NCBI GenBank assembly: GCA_035420085.1
Contig: DAOLUH010000022.1
Span: 22,917 to 86,916, forward strand
From: DSWT01 sp035420085
Lineage (GTDB): Bacteria; Chloroflexota; Anaerolineae; B4-G1; SLSP01
Direction of reading: 5' to 3'
Length of the DNA: 64,000 bases
The translations under genes were made by a program, and so were the position numbers. The stretch's first letter is position 1; the number at the start of each line of letters is the position of its first letter. A model generated the notes under the pieces. The model was not told the origin of the DNA, did not search any database, and was given only the letters and a program-made list of their open reading frames with translations. Below, piece by piece: positions 44,530 through 51,850 of this stretch.

Positions 44530-45207
44530 CTAAGGTGTTGTTGTAGCCGCCGAAGTGGGCAGCGGGGCCGGAGTCGGCGTAGGCATCTCTTTAACGAAGA
44601 TGACGTGCCGGAATCCCAGGCTCAAGATGAGCGAACGCAGCACATTGCGCGCATTATCCTCCGCCGTTTCCAGCAAACCGTTCTCAATCGCCGCCTGGAG
44701 CATCAACCGCTCAGCTTCCTGACGCGCGGACGTCTCCAATTGCGCGTTCATCCCTGCCACCCCAGTACGCCGGTCATACACATACGTGCGGCTATTATCC
44801 AGAGTGGCAACGAAGACCTCTGCCGGCGGCAGACGCACATAAACCGTTCCGTCATCGGTCGTTTGCAAGTCACTGGGACCGATTTGGGATAGATCAACAC
44901 CGGCGATCATCTTGCCGTAGGCAATGAGAAGCAATTTGTCGCCGAACAGAAACCCCAATGGCCCCTGACCGGATTCGGCGGTGATGACCTTCTCGATCTG
45001 GTACGAAGCGGTCTCCAGGCGGCTCAACGCCTGCACGCCTTCGATCACCGTCGCCGCGCTCGGATAGATGGTGGGGGTCGGTTGTGGCAAGAGCTTTTGC
45101 GGATCAAGAGTGACCCGTGGAGTCCGTGAGAGCATAAATAGCCATATCCCGACAATGACGATTGTTACCGCCCCCACCCACATCAAAACACGTCCGAGTT
45201 TCGACAT
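44530..45207 (-). CDS. DUF4230-family membrane-anchored protein
   Basis: 225 residues from the ATG at 45207; an in-frame start lies 21 bases upstream. One N-terminal membrane segment (VLMWVGAVTIVIVGIWLFML) is followed by a DUF4230 domain: LSRLETASYQIEKVITAESGQ, LLIAYGKMIAGVDLSQI and TVYVRLPPAEVF. A Thr/Pro tail ends it. The role of the family is unknown; it is found in many bacteria next to cell-envelope genes. Confidence 0.87.
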   Translation of the reverse strand: MSKLGRVLMWVGAVTIVIVGIWLFMLSRTPRVTLDPQKLLPQPTPTIYPSAATVIEGVQALSRLETASYQIEKVITAESGQGPLGFLFGDKLLLIAYGKMIAGVDLSQIGPSDLQTTDDGTVYVRLPPAEVFVATLDNSRTYVYDRRTGVAGMNAQLETSARQEAERLMLQAAIENGLLETAEDNARNVLRSLILSLGFRHVIFVKEMPTPTPAPLPTSAATTTP

Positions 45208-45385
45208 AAAATCTGCCCCTTCTTGCAAAGCGAATCGGCAACTCGCTCTACAAATACCGGATAAACTACTGCAAGCATACTACGATTTAGCCACTCCGTC
45301 AACAGGCCCAAGCCATGATCGCCACGCCCCCCGCAACTTTTGTCTATCCCATCCGTATTACTCCATATATAGTTGAAGGGAGGTT

Positions 45386-46195
45386 ATGATGAAGAAGATA
45401 GAACTGACGCGACTGGCAACCCTGGTGGTCATCCTGCTCCTCACTCTGGGGTGTGCGACCACCAGTATCAGCGTCAATACTGTTACTGTGGAGGAACTGA
45501 AAAACGAATCGCAGACCGTGGAATTGGGCGACGCCGAACAGGTCAAGGTGATCGTCAAGATGGGCGCCGGCGACCTTAACATAGACCAGGGTGCGGACGC
45601 GCTCATGCAAGCAGATTTCACATATAATGTGGCGGGATGGAAGCCAGAAGTCAGCTACGACGTTGCCGATGGAACGGGACGGCTCACCGTCCGCCAGCCC
45701 AACGCCGAGCAGATCTCGATGCGCAGCGACGCCCGCTACAAATGGAAGCTCGCGTTCAACGCGGAAGTCCCCTTGGATATGCGCATTGAGCAAGGCGCAG
45801 GAACCGGCGATGTTGACCTGGGTGCTCTCAACGTCACGCGGCTAGACGTACAACTGGCAGCCGGCGACTTTACGCTCGATCTGAGTGGCAATCGCAGCCT
45901 GAGAAATCTGGAATTCGATATGGGCGCCGGGAACATCACCCTCGATCTGAACGGCGACTGGACAGAGAATGTCAATGCTGACCTGCAGGGCGGCATCGGA
46001 CAGACAACCCTACGTCTGCCCAAAGACATCGGCGTCCGCGTGACGGCCAACAAGGCGCTCGGACGTATCCACGTGACCGGTTTGAGCCAACAGGGCGACG
46101 CCTACGTCAACGAAGCCTACGGCAAATCTGATGTGACGCTGGAAATCAACATCCAGGCTGGCGTCGGTCGGATCAATCTGGAAGTTGTAGATTGA
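45386..46195 (+). CDS. Lipoprotein with toast_rack/DUF4097-type beta-solenoid domain
   Basis: 269 residues after GGGAGG. The lipobox is LTLGC at about residue 23. The rest is a repetitive beta-solenoid: VKMGAGDLNIDQGADALMQADF, GAGTGDVDLGALNVTRLDVQLAAGDFTLDL, DMGAGNITLDLNGDW and AGVGRINLEV. Each rung is about 20 residues with GAG turns. This resembles the toast_rack/DUF4097-family domain of LiaF-like and adhesin-like proteins. It is probably a surface scaffold; no sign of an enzyme. Confidence 0.8.
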   Translation: MMKKIELTRLATLVVILLLTLGCATTSISVNTVTVEELKNESQTVELGDAEQVKVIVKMGAGDLNIDQGADALMQADFTYNVAGWKPEVSYDVADGTGRLTVRQPNAEQISMRSDARYKWKLAFNAEVPLDMRIEQGAGTGDVDLGALNVTRLDVQLAAGDFTLDLSGNRSLRNLEFDMGAGNITLDLNGDWTENVNADLQGGIGQTTLRLPKDIGVRVTANKALGRIHVTGLSQQGDAYVNEAYGKSDVTLEINIQAGVGRINLEVVD

Positions 46196-46200
46196 TTTCT

Positions 46201-46248
46201 AACCTTGCGAAGGTGTGCGAACAAGTTCGTCTAAACCTTCGCAAGGTT
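46201..46248. repeat. Palindrome AACCTTGCGAAGGT / ACCTTCGCAAGGTT with inner hairpin
   Basis: A 14-bp outer stem and an inner GCGAAC/GTTCGT stem lie between two convergent genes. It supplies the end of the ligase gene: the last residues NLAKV and the stop are translated from it. It might double as a terminator. Confidence 0.88.
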
Positions 46249-49200
46249 TGAGGAATTTTCGTCGAGCCACACCGTCAGCGCCAGCGACAAGAAGAAGACG
46301 AACGCCAGATCAATCACGAAGTACGCCGCGTCCACCATCCCGTGCGCGAGGAAATCCACCATCGAGGCCATCACGCCCAGCGCCAGCGCCCGCGATTCGG
46401 GGCTGGCGCTGGCGCGCAGCGGCCACACTTTGCGCCAGAACGACGCCTGCAATCCCACAAACACCAGTAGCCCCAAAATGCCAAGCCGCGACGCAAAATC
46501 CATAACGACGTTGTGCGGATGCGCGAGGTTGAACTCTTCCCAGGCCGTGGGCAACACGTAGCGGGTGCGATAGGCGTAGAGGAAGTTATCCGGCCCAACG
46601 CCTAGAAGCGGATAGTCGCGGATCATTCCCCACGCGCTGTGCCACAGCGAGAGCCGGAAGCCGGTTGTGCCGCCGCTCAGATCGAACATCCCGGCAAAAC
46701 GTGGCGTGCGCAGCAGCGGGATCAGCGCCACGCCGCCAATGAGCAACACAACCGCCGTCGCCCGCCGCCACTTTGGCCCGCCGAGGACGCCCAACAGCAG
46801 CAGCGCCGCCGGGATGCCCAAGACAATCGCGCCGCGCGAGAGGCTCAGCAGCAACGCCGCCCCCACCGGCGCGCACGCCAGCGCGTATAACCAACGCCGT
46901 CCCTGCGTAGTCACCACTTCAGTGGTTCCAGAACGGCTGAAACCGTTACTACACGCACCGCCGCTGAAGAACACTATCGCCAGCATCAACGGCAACGCCC
47001 GTCCCAAATACAGCCCCACGTTGTTGGGCGAACCATAGATGCTGCGCAACCGCTGCACCCCGCCCTCCGCCGTGATCACGTCGCCCAGGACAAAATACTG
47101 CACCAATCCCACCACCGCCACCAGCACCGCGCTGCACACGAAGGCGTCAATGATGCGCCAACGCTCGCGCTTCTCCAACGGCAGAGTGATCAGCGCCAGG
47201 TAAAACAGCGCCGGTTCGAGAATCACCAGGCGCAGTTCGCGCAGCGCCTCGCGGGGATGCTGCGCGAAAAGCGTCGAGAGCGCCGCCACAACGACGAACG
47301 CCGCCACCCACATCACCTGGCGACGCGGGAGACGCGGGCGTTTGCCCTCCCGCCACAGCCCCACAACCTGCACGAAGCTCCCCGCCAGCGTGGGCAGCAG
47401 CACCAGTTCCGCCAGCGAGAACGACTTGCCGAGCAGCGACAGCGGGTGCATATACAGCGGCGCGGCGAACATCGTGAGCATCAGGCCCAGGCCAGGCCGC
47501 AGGAAGACGATGAGCGAGACCAACGCGCCCGCGCCAAGCGTCAGCAACAGCCACGGCGAGAAGTAGTACATCCCCGCCGCCAGCAGCAGCACGACCGACT
47601 CGCCGCCATCCCCCAGACGACGGAAGACGCCCTGCCCCATCATCACTTGCCACGCGGCGAAGAGGTAGACCGCGCTCAACGCGCCGGTGAACACGATCTG
47701 CCCGCCGGCGCGCAGCCAACGCCAGACTTTGAGCGCACCGTGACCCAGACGGCCCCAATCCACACGCCGCCCGGCGAACACAGACACAGCCAATCCTGCC
47801 AGACCGAGCACTGTCAGCGCCGCATACCCACGCGCGAAGACGGCGGTTTCAGGCTGATTGGCCACGCGCCAATCGGCAAGCGCCCACTGCCCCCACCCCC
47901 GTTCAGCGATCACTTCGACGGTATGACGCCCGTAGGGGAGATATTCCGCCAGCGGGACGGTCGCCACGGCAGCCAGCGGATCGTAGAGGACGACGTAGGC
48001 GCGGCCATCGCGGTCGCGGGGGAGCGAAGGGGCCGACGCGCCATCCACGGCGACGAAGAGGAATGCGCGGTACGGCCCGCGCCGCACCGTCAGCGCGACG
48101 CCCGTGCCCTCGAAGGTCAGCGTCACGCGGTCGCCGCTTTGGCCGATGTCCGCGCCTTGCGGGCCGAGCGTCCACGTGCCCGCGAAATCCGCCAGTGCTG
48201 TGCCGGCGTTGTAACCGCCGGGCGTCGCCACACGCGGGCGCGCGTTCCACGCGCGCAACGCCGCGTAGACCGGGCGCAACGCGCCGTCTGGCTCCGCCAA
48301 CGCGAAGCCCCAGTGTTCCTCGGCGTTGGGGACGCCGCCAGCGACGCCACTCTCCGGGCGCGGCTGGAAACCGTTGACGCACATCACGCCCAACCAGGGC
48401 CACTCGCGCTCGGCCCGCGCCAGCGCCGCGACGGTGTAATCCGCCTGGGTCGTCTCGTCCACACTGCCCCAGATCGAAGCGGGACCGGGCCAGTCGGCGG
48501 GTTTGCTGTTCCACCCGAAATGGCTGATCCACACCGCCTTGCTCCCATCGCCGTGCGCTTGCAACGCCTCGCGGATCAGGATCGCCCGCGAGAAGTTGAA
48601 CGTGTCACGACCTGCTGTGCGATCTTCCGGGCTGGCGGAAAAGCCATAGGGCTGCGCGGCGACCACATCGAAATACGGTTGCGCGCCAGCGACGTAGAGC
48701 ATTTCCAGGAAGATGTCTTCGGCGTAGTTGCGGTCGCCCGTTTCGACGGTGGGCGCGAGGCTGCCGAGGACGATGCGCGCGTCGGCGTCGGCGGCGCGGA
48801 TGGCCTCTGCTGCACCCGCGAGCAGTGTGGTGTAGGCGTAAGCGTCGGCGTGACCGCCCCAGGCGTCGCCGAGGTTGGGGTTGTGCCAGATTTGATAGTA
48901 GGTGAGGGTATCGCCGTAGCGGCCAGCGAACGCGCCGGCAAAGTGGGCAAAAGCCGCAGGGTCGGGCGGCATCCCGGCCCACGCAGGCGCGGTATCGAGG
49001 ACGGCGATCAAGCGCAGATCGCGCGCCGTTGCGGCAGCCACGAGCGCGTCCCACGCCGCCCAACGATAGTCGCCCGGCGCAGGCTCAATATCGGCCCAGG
49101 CAAAGCGCTGGCGCACCCAGGCGAAGCCGCCGTCGGCAATCGTATCCAGCGCCCAGGTCAAGCGTTCGGCGTCGTACTGTTCCAGCGCGGCGTTGACACA

Positions 49201-49356
49201 GCCGCGCGCAAGGCCCGTATCTGCCAGCGGCGCGGGGAAGCCGGTCTCCCAGCCACGGATGAGAAATTGCTGGCGGGCGCGCAGTTGGACAGCGCCCAAT
49301 GCGGCCACGATCATCAAGAGAATTCCTAGAAAAAACAGCATCAGTTTTCGTTTCAT
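46231..49356 (-). CDS. Fusion of glycosidase-like domain and O-antigen ligase (Wzy_C)
   Basis: 1041 residues from an ATG at 49356. Residues 1-25 form a membrane anchor. About 40-400 form a clan-A glycosidase TIM barrel, recognisable by ADIEPAPGDYRWAAWD, YYQIWHNPN and WISHFGWN. The catalytic Glu residues normally found in WNEPN and EFGW are replaced by Asn159 and His279. About 400-520 form a beta-sandwich, and from about 530 there are a dozen membrane segments with a WaaL/Wzy_C ligase core: LSLSRGA, IYGSPNNVGLYLGR and DYPLLGVGPDNF...AHPHNVVMDFASRLG (His ligand region). It probably attaches or polymerises surface glycans with a carbohydrate-binding outer domain. A small repeat is inserted in frame (46908-46953). 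Confidence 0.85.
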   Translation of the reverse strand: MKRKLMLFFLGILLMIVAALGAVQLRARQQFLIRGWETGFPAPLADTGLARGCVNAALEQYDAERLTWALDTIADGGFAWVRQRFAWADIEPAPGDYRWAAWDALVAAATARDLRLIAVLDTAPAWAGMPPDPAAFAHFAGAFAGRYGDTLTYYQIWHNPNLGDAWGGHADAYAYTTLLAGAAEAIRAADADARIVLGSLAPTVETGDRNYAEDIFLEMLYVAGAQPYFDVVAAQPYGFSASPEDRTAGRDTFNFSRAILIREALQAHGDGSKAVWISHFGWNSKPADWPGPASIWGSVDETTQADYTVAALARAEREWPWLGVMCVNGFQPRPESGVAGGVPNAEEHWGFALAEPDGALRPVYAALRAWNARPRVATPGGYNAGTALADFAGTWTLGPQGADIGQSGDRVTLTFEGTGVALTVRRGPYRAFLFVAVDGASAPSLPRDRDGRAYVVLYDPLAAVATVPLAEYLPYGRHTVEVIAERGWGQWALADWRVANQPETAVFARGYAALTVLGLAGLAVSVFAGRRVDWGRLGHGALKVWRWLRAGGQIVFTGALSAVYLFAAWQVMMGQGVFRRLGDGGESVVLLLAAGMYYFSPWLLLTLGAGALVSLIVFLRPGLGLMLTMFAAPLYMHPLSLLGKSFSLAELVLLPTLAGSFVQVVGLWREGKRPRLPRRQVMWVAAFVVVAALSTLFAQHPREALRELRLVILEPALFYLALITLPLEKRERWRIIDAFVCSAVLVAVVGLVQYFVLGDVITAEGGVQRLRSIYGSPNNVGLYLGRALPLMLAIVFFSGGACSNGFSRSGTTEVVTTQGRRWLYALACAPVGAALLLSLSRGAIVLGIPAALLLLGVLGGPKWRRATAVVLLIGGVALIPLLRTPRFAGMFDLSGGTTGFRLSLWHSAWGMIRDYPLLGVGPDNFLYAYRTRYVLPTAWEEFNLAHPHNVVMDFASRLGILGLLVFVGLQASFWRKVWPLRASASPESRALALGVMASMVDFLAHGMVDAAYFVIDLAFVFFLSLALTVWLDENSSNLAKV
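46908..46953. repeat. ACCACTTCAGTGGTT/AACGGCTGAAACCGTTACTAC palindrome inserted in frame in the ligase gene
   Basis: Two nested inverted repeats (ccacttcagtgg; aacggctgaaaccgtt) of the intergenic kind lie in a loop between membrane segments. They encode NGFSRSGTTEVVTT. The insert keeps frame and lacks stops. Confidence 0.75.
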
Positions 49357-49518
49357 AGAACAAATTATAACCCAGTGCCCACAGACAACAAAACACCCCA
49401 GAGCTTTATCACTCTTATTGCCAGGTTTATCATTCTCGACGCACGCTGACCGCCCCCGTCTCGGGAGCGGGTATTCCCAGGCTGCAAGCATAGTTTTCAG
49501 CATCAGCCACCGCGCAAC

Positions 49519-49540
49519 GCGCCCCCGGGGACGGGGGCGC
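49519..49540. terminator. GC-rich hairpin in the gap between ligase and FHA genes
   Basis: GCGCCCCC, loop GGGGAC, then GGGGGCGC. There is no T-run, so terminator activity is uncertain. The 273-bp gap (49357-49629) otherwise holds the promoter at 49594 and a weak inverted pair around aaagctttatca/tgataaagcc; no gene is seen. Confidence 0.4.
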
Positions 49541-49593
49541 AGAGCGAAAGCTCCGCAGTGAGTGGAAATGATAAAGCCATAGCTTTTGGCTAT

Positions 49594-49621
49594 TTGCCCC
49601 CTTTCGTTTTGTGTCTATAAT
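49594..49621 (+). promoter_or_regulatory. Promoter of the FHA gene pair
   Basis: TTGCCC and TATAAT are separated by 16 bp. The predicted transcript starts near 49628, almost at the ATG at 49630, so either the mRNA is leaderless or translation begins at the ATG at 49642, preceded by GAAGAG. Confidence 0.65.
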
Positions 49622-49629
49622 TCCTGAGT

Positions 49630-50409
49630 ATGAAGAGCCTCATGCGTCTTGAAAGTTGGATCGAACAAGTCGTGGAAGAGCCTTTCGTGCGGCTGTTCGC
49701 CGGGCAGTTGCTCTCGCAGGATGTGGCGCGCCATCTCGTGCGGGCGCTGGAAGACGGAGAGCGCATCGGCGCCGACGGCACGCCGGAAATACCAGGGCGT
49801 TATCGCGTGGCCTTGAACCCCGAAGATTTGCAGGCGCTGCAATACCATCACCCCAATCTGGACACACAGCTCGCCGACGCCCTCAAGACGCTGGCGGAAA
49901 AGATGAAAGTCCGGCTGATGGAACCGCCGGCTGTGTTGCTGGAATCCAGAGCCGAAGTGCCACTGCATACCGTACACATCACACAGGCGAACCGTTTCGC
50001 CTTCTCCCACGAGCCAACCCGCGATCTGGATTTGGAAAGCGTGCGTCAACGATTGGCGGAGGAAACCGCAAGCACACCAGCTTACCTCATCGTTCAGGGA
50101 GAACGCACCTTCGATCTGACGCAGCCCACTGTGCGCATTGGGCGGGCGTTCGACAACGATCTCATTATCGAGGATGGGCGCGTCTCGCGCTATCACGCGC
50201 AACTGCGCTACCGCTACGGGCGCTACATTTTGCAGGATTTGGGCAGTCGCGGCGGAACGACGGTCAATGGATTCGCTGTGCAGGAGATTGTGCTCCGGCC
50301 TGGCGACGTGATCTCGCTTTCCGGCGTGGATCTCATCTACGCCGAAGAAGAAGGAAACCGGCGCAGAAACGACGGCGATACGCACGCCTATCCGCCGCTG
50401 AGAGGGTAA
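49630..50409 (+). CDS. FhaA-like protein: DUF3662 domain plus FHA domain
   Basis: Up to 259 residues. Residues about 5-110 match DUF3662 (FhaA N-terminal: LESWIEQVVEEPFVRLFAGQLLSQDVARHLVRALEDG). A C-terminal FHA domain (about 160-245) has VRIGRAFDNDLII, VSRYHAQLRY and SRGGTTVNG, the phosphothreonine-binding residues. In Actinobacteria FhaA works with a Ser/Thr kinase and peptidoglycan synthesis proteins; no kinase is near here. A start at 49642 is equally likely. Confidence 0.9.
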   Translation: MKSLMRLESWIEQVVEEPFVRLFAGQLLSQDVARHLVRALEDGERIGADGTPEIPGRYRVALNPEDLQALQYHHPNLDTQLADALKTLAEKMKVRLMEPPAVLLESRAEVPLHTVHITQANRFAFSHEPTRDLDLESVRQRLAEETASTPAYLIVQGERTFDLTQPTVRIGRAFDNDLIIEDGRVSRYHAQLRYRYGRYILQDLGSRGGTTVNGFAVQEIVLRPGDVISLSGVDLIYAEEEGNRRRNDGDTHAYPPLRG

Positions 50410-50410
50410 C

Positions 50411-50845
50411 GTGGGCGAATTCTTGCTGACATTACGGCTGGCATTGGCCGCTCTGCTCTACCTCTTCCTGGTCGTGGCCCTCTACGTGATGTGGCGAGGC
50501 TTGCGACAGAATGAGAAGACGCCAGTCAGAACCCAGATCGAGGCGCAGGTCGTCTTCGAAAAGGGCGATGAGGAGGGAAAGCGTGTCATCTTGCGCCCGG
50601 TCACCGCGATAGGACGGGGGGCAACCAATGTCTTGCCCATCAACGATCCTTTCGCTTCCACCAACCACGCGCTGATTCTCTGGCGTGAAGACCTGTGGTG
50701 GCTCGAAGACTTAGGGAGCCACAATGGCACTTTTCTCAACGATGCGCGCATCAGTCAGCCAGCGCCGCTGACCTCTGGCGACCACATCCGCATCGGCGAG
50801 ACCGTGCTACGGTTTGAAATCACTAAAGCGGCGGGCGGCGAGTAA
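50411..50845 (+). CDS. Membrane-anchored FHA-domain protein (FhaB-like)
   Basis: 144 residues from a GTG two bases after the preceding gene. One N-terminal membrane helix (LRLALAALLYLFLVVALYVMW) is followed by a short charged segment and an FHA domain with AIGRGATNVLPINDPFASTNHALI, LEDLGSHNGTFLN and LTSGDHIRIG. It would present a phosphothreonine-reading domain at the membrane, as FhaB does for PknB and penicillin-binding proteins in Actinobacteria. No rodA/pbp/pknB neighbours are seen. Confidence 0.9.
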   Translation: MGEFLLTLRLALAALLYLFLVVALYVMWRGLRQNEKTPVRTQIEAQVVFEKGDEEGKRVILRPVTAIGRGATNVLPINDPFASTNHALILWREDLWWLEDLGSHNGTFLNDARISQPAPLTSGDHIRIGETVLRFEITKAAGGE

Positions 50846-50996
50846 CGAATTACGAATTACGTATCACGAAGGAGTGTAATCGAACCTGGGTACAGCCCCG
50901 ATAATGAAAATTTTACCGCAGAGCACGCGGATAGCGCAGAGTATTTTTTATTTTTCTCTGTGAACTCGGTGTTCTCTGTGGCTATTTACAGAGGAG
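50842..50996. repeat. 128-bp dispersed repeat (copy of 16270-16398) plus short taacgaattacg units
   Basis: 50842-50868 has direct units gaattacgaattacg; 50869-50996 is the near-identical copy of 16270-16398. The last bases CAGAGGAG form the ribosome binding site for the ATG at 51003. Confidence 0.9.
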
Positions 50997-51002
50997 ATGG
51001 CG

Positions 51003-51794
51003 ATGGACCTGATGTTGAATGGAAAAACGGCGTTGATTACGGCGGCCAGCCGGGGATTAGGCTACGCGACGGCGCACGCGCTGGCGCAAGAAGGCGCGAA
51101 TATCGCGCTGTGCGCCCGCAACGAGGCAACATTGAAAGAAGCCGCCCATCGTTTGACCCGCGAAACGGGCGCAGCGGTATTGCCGATAGTCGCCGATGTT
51201 GCCCATGCAGCGGATGTGCGACGATTGGTGGACGAGACCATCACTCGTTTCGAGCACATTGATATGCTTTTCATCAACGCTGGCGGACCGACGCCCGGCC
51301 ACTTCGTAGACCTCACGATGGAGCATTGGGATGCGGCCATGCAGCTCACTATCCAGAGCGCGCTCCGGCTGGCTTACGCCGTCGTACCGCTGATGCGCGA
51401 CCAGGGCGGGGGCAGCATCCTCGCCAACACCTCCGTCACCGTGCGCCAACCGCTCGATGGACTGACCATCTCCAACGCGCTGCGCACCGCCGTCATCGGG
51501 CTGGTCAAGACGCTCTCCATCGAGTTGGGCGCGGATAACATCCGCGTCAACGCCATCGCGCCCGGCTGGACGCGCACCGAGCGCGTGGATGAAATCCTGC
51601 GCGCGCGCGCCGAGCACAACAGCACCACCCTCGAAGAAGAAGCCGCGAAAATCGTCACCGAAGTTCCCCTACGCCGCATGGCCGATCCGGTCGAGTTCGC
51701 GCGCGCGGCGGCATTCTTGCTCTCTCCGGCAGCCTCGTACATCACCGGCGTCACGCTGCTCGTGGATGGCGGCATGGCGCGCGCGGTGTTGTAA
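51003..51794 (+). CDS. SDR-family protein lacking the Tyr/Lys active-site pair
   Basis: 263 residues; the ATG at 51003 has proper spacing from GAGGAG (the ATG at 50997 does not). The Rossmann nucleotide site is TAASRGLG, and NAGG and the C-terminal GVTLLVDGGM are present, as in 3-oxoacyl-ACP reductase-like SDRs. The usual YxxxK is replaced: ISNALRTAVIGLVKTL aligns Ser with Tyr and Arg with Lys. It may therefore be a variant subfamily with a different mechanism, or inactive. Neighbours give no hint of pathway. Confidence 0.85.
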   Translation: MDLMLNGKTALITAASRGLGYATAHALAQEGANIALCARNEATLKEAAHRLTRETGAAVLPIVADVAHAADVRRLVDETITRFEHIDMLFINAGGPTPGHFVDLTMEHWDAAMQLTIQSALRLAYAVVPLMRDQGGGSILANTSVTVRQPLDGLTISNALRTAVIGLVKTLSIELGADNIRVNAIAPGWTRTERVDEILRARAEHNSTTLEEEAAKIVTEVPLRRMADPVEFARAAAFLLSPAASYITGVTLLVDGGMARAVL

Positions 51795-51795
51795 T

Positions 51796-51840
51796 GTGCG
51801 AACGTTCCAACGTTCTAACGTTAGAACGTTGAAACGTTTA
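51796..51840. repeat. Repeat cassette, AACGTTCCAACGTT type
   Basis: Units of aacgtt in palindromic arrangement are followed by the ribosome binding site AGGAGGG of the solute-binding protein. It is a relative of 14559-14637. Confidence 0.88.
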
Positions 51841-51850
51841 GGAGGGAACT

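Noticed and set aside
47257..49329. A 690-codon open frame on the plus strand opposite the ligase fusion
   Set aside because: Antisense shadow of a GC-rich gene: the product is Arg/Gln/His-rich with no domain, signal peptide or ribosome binding site.
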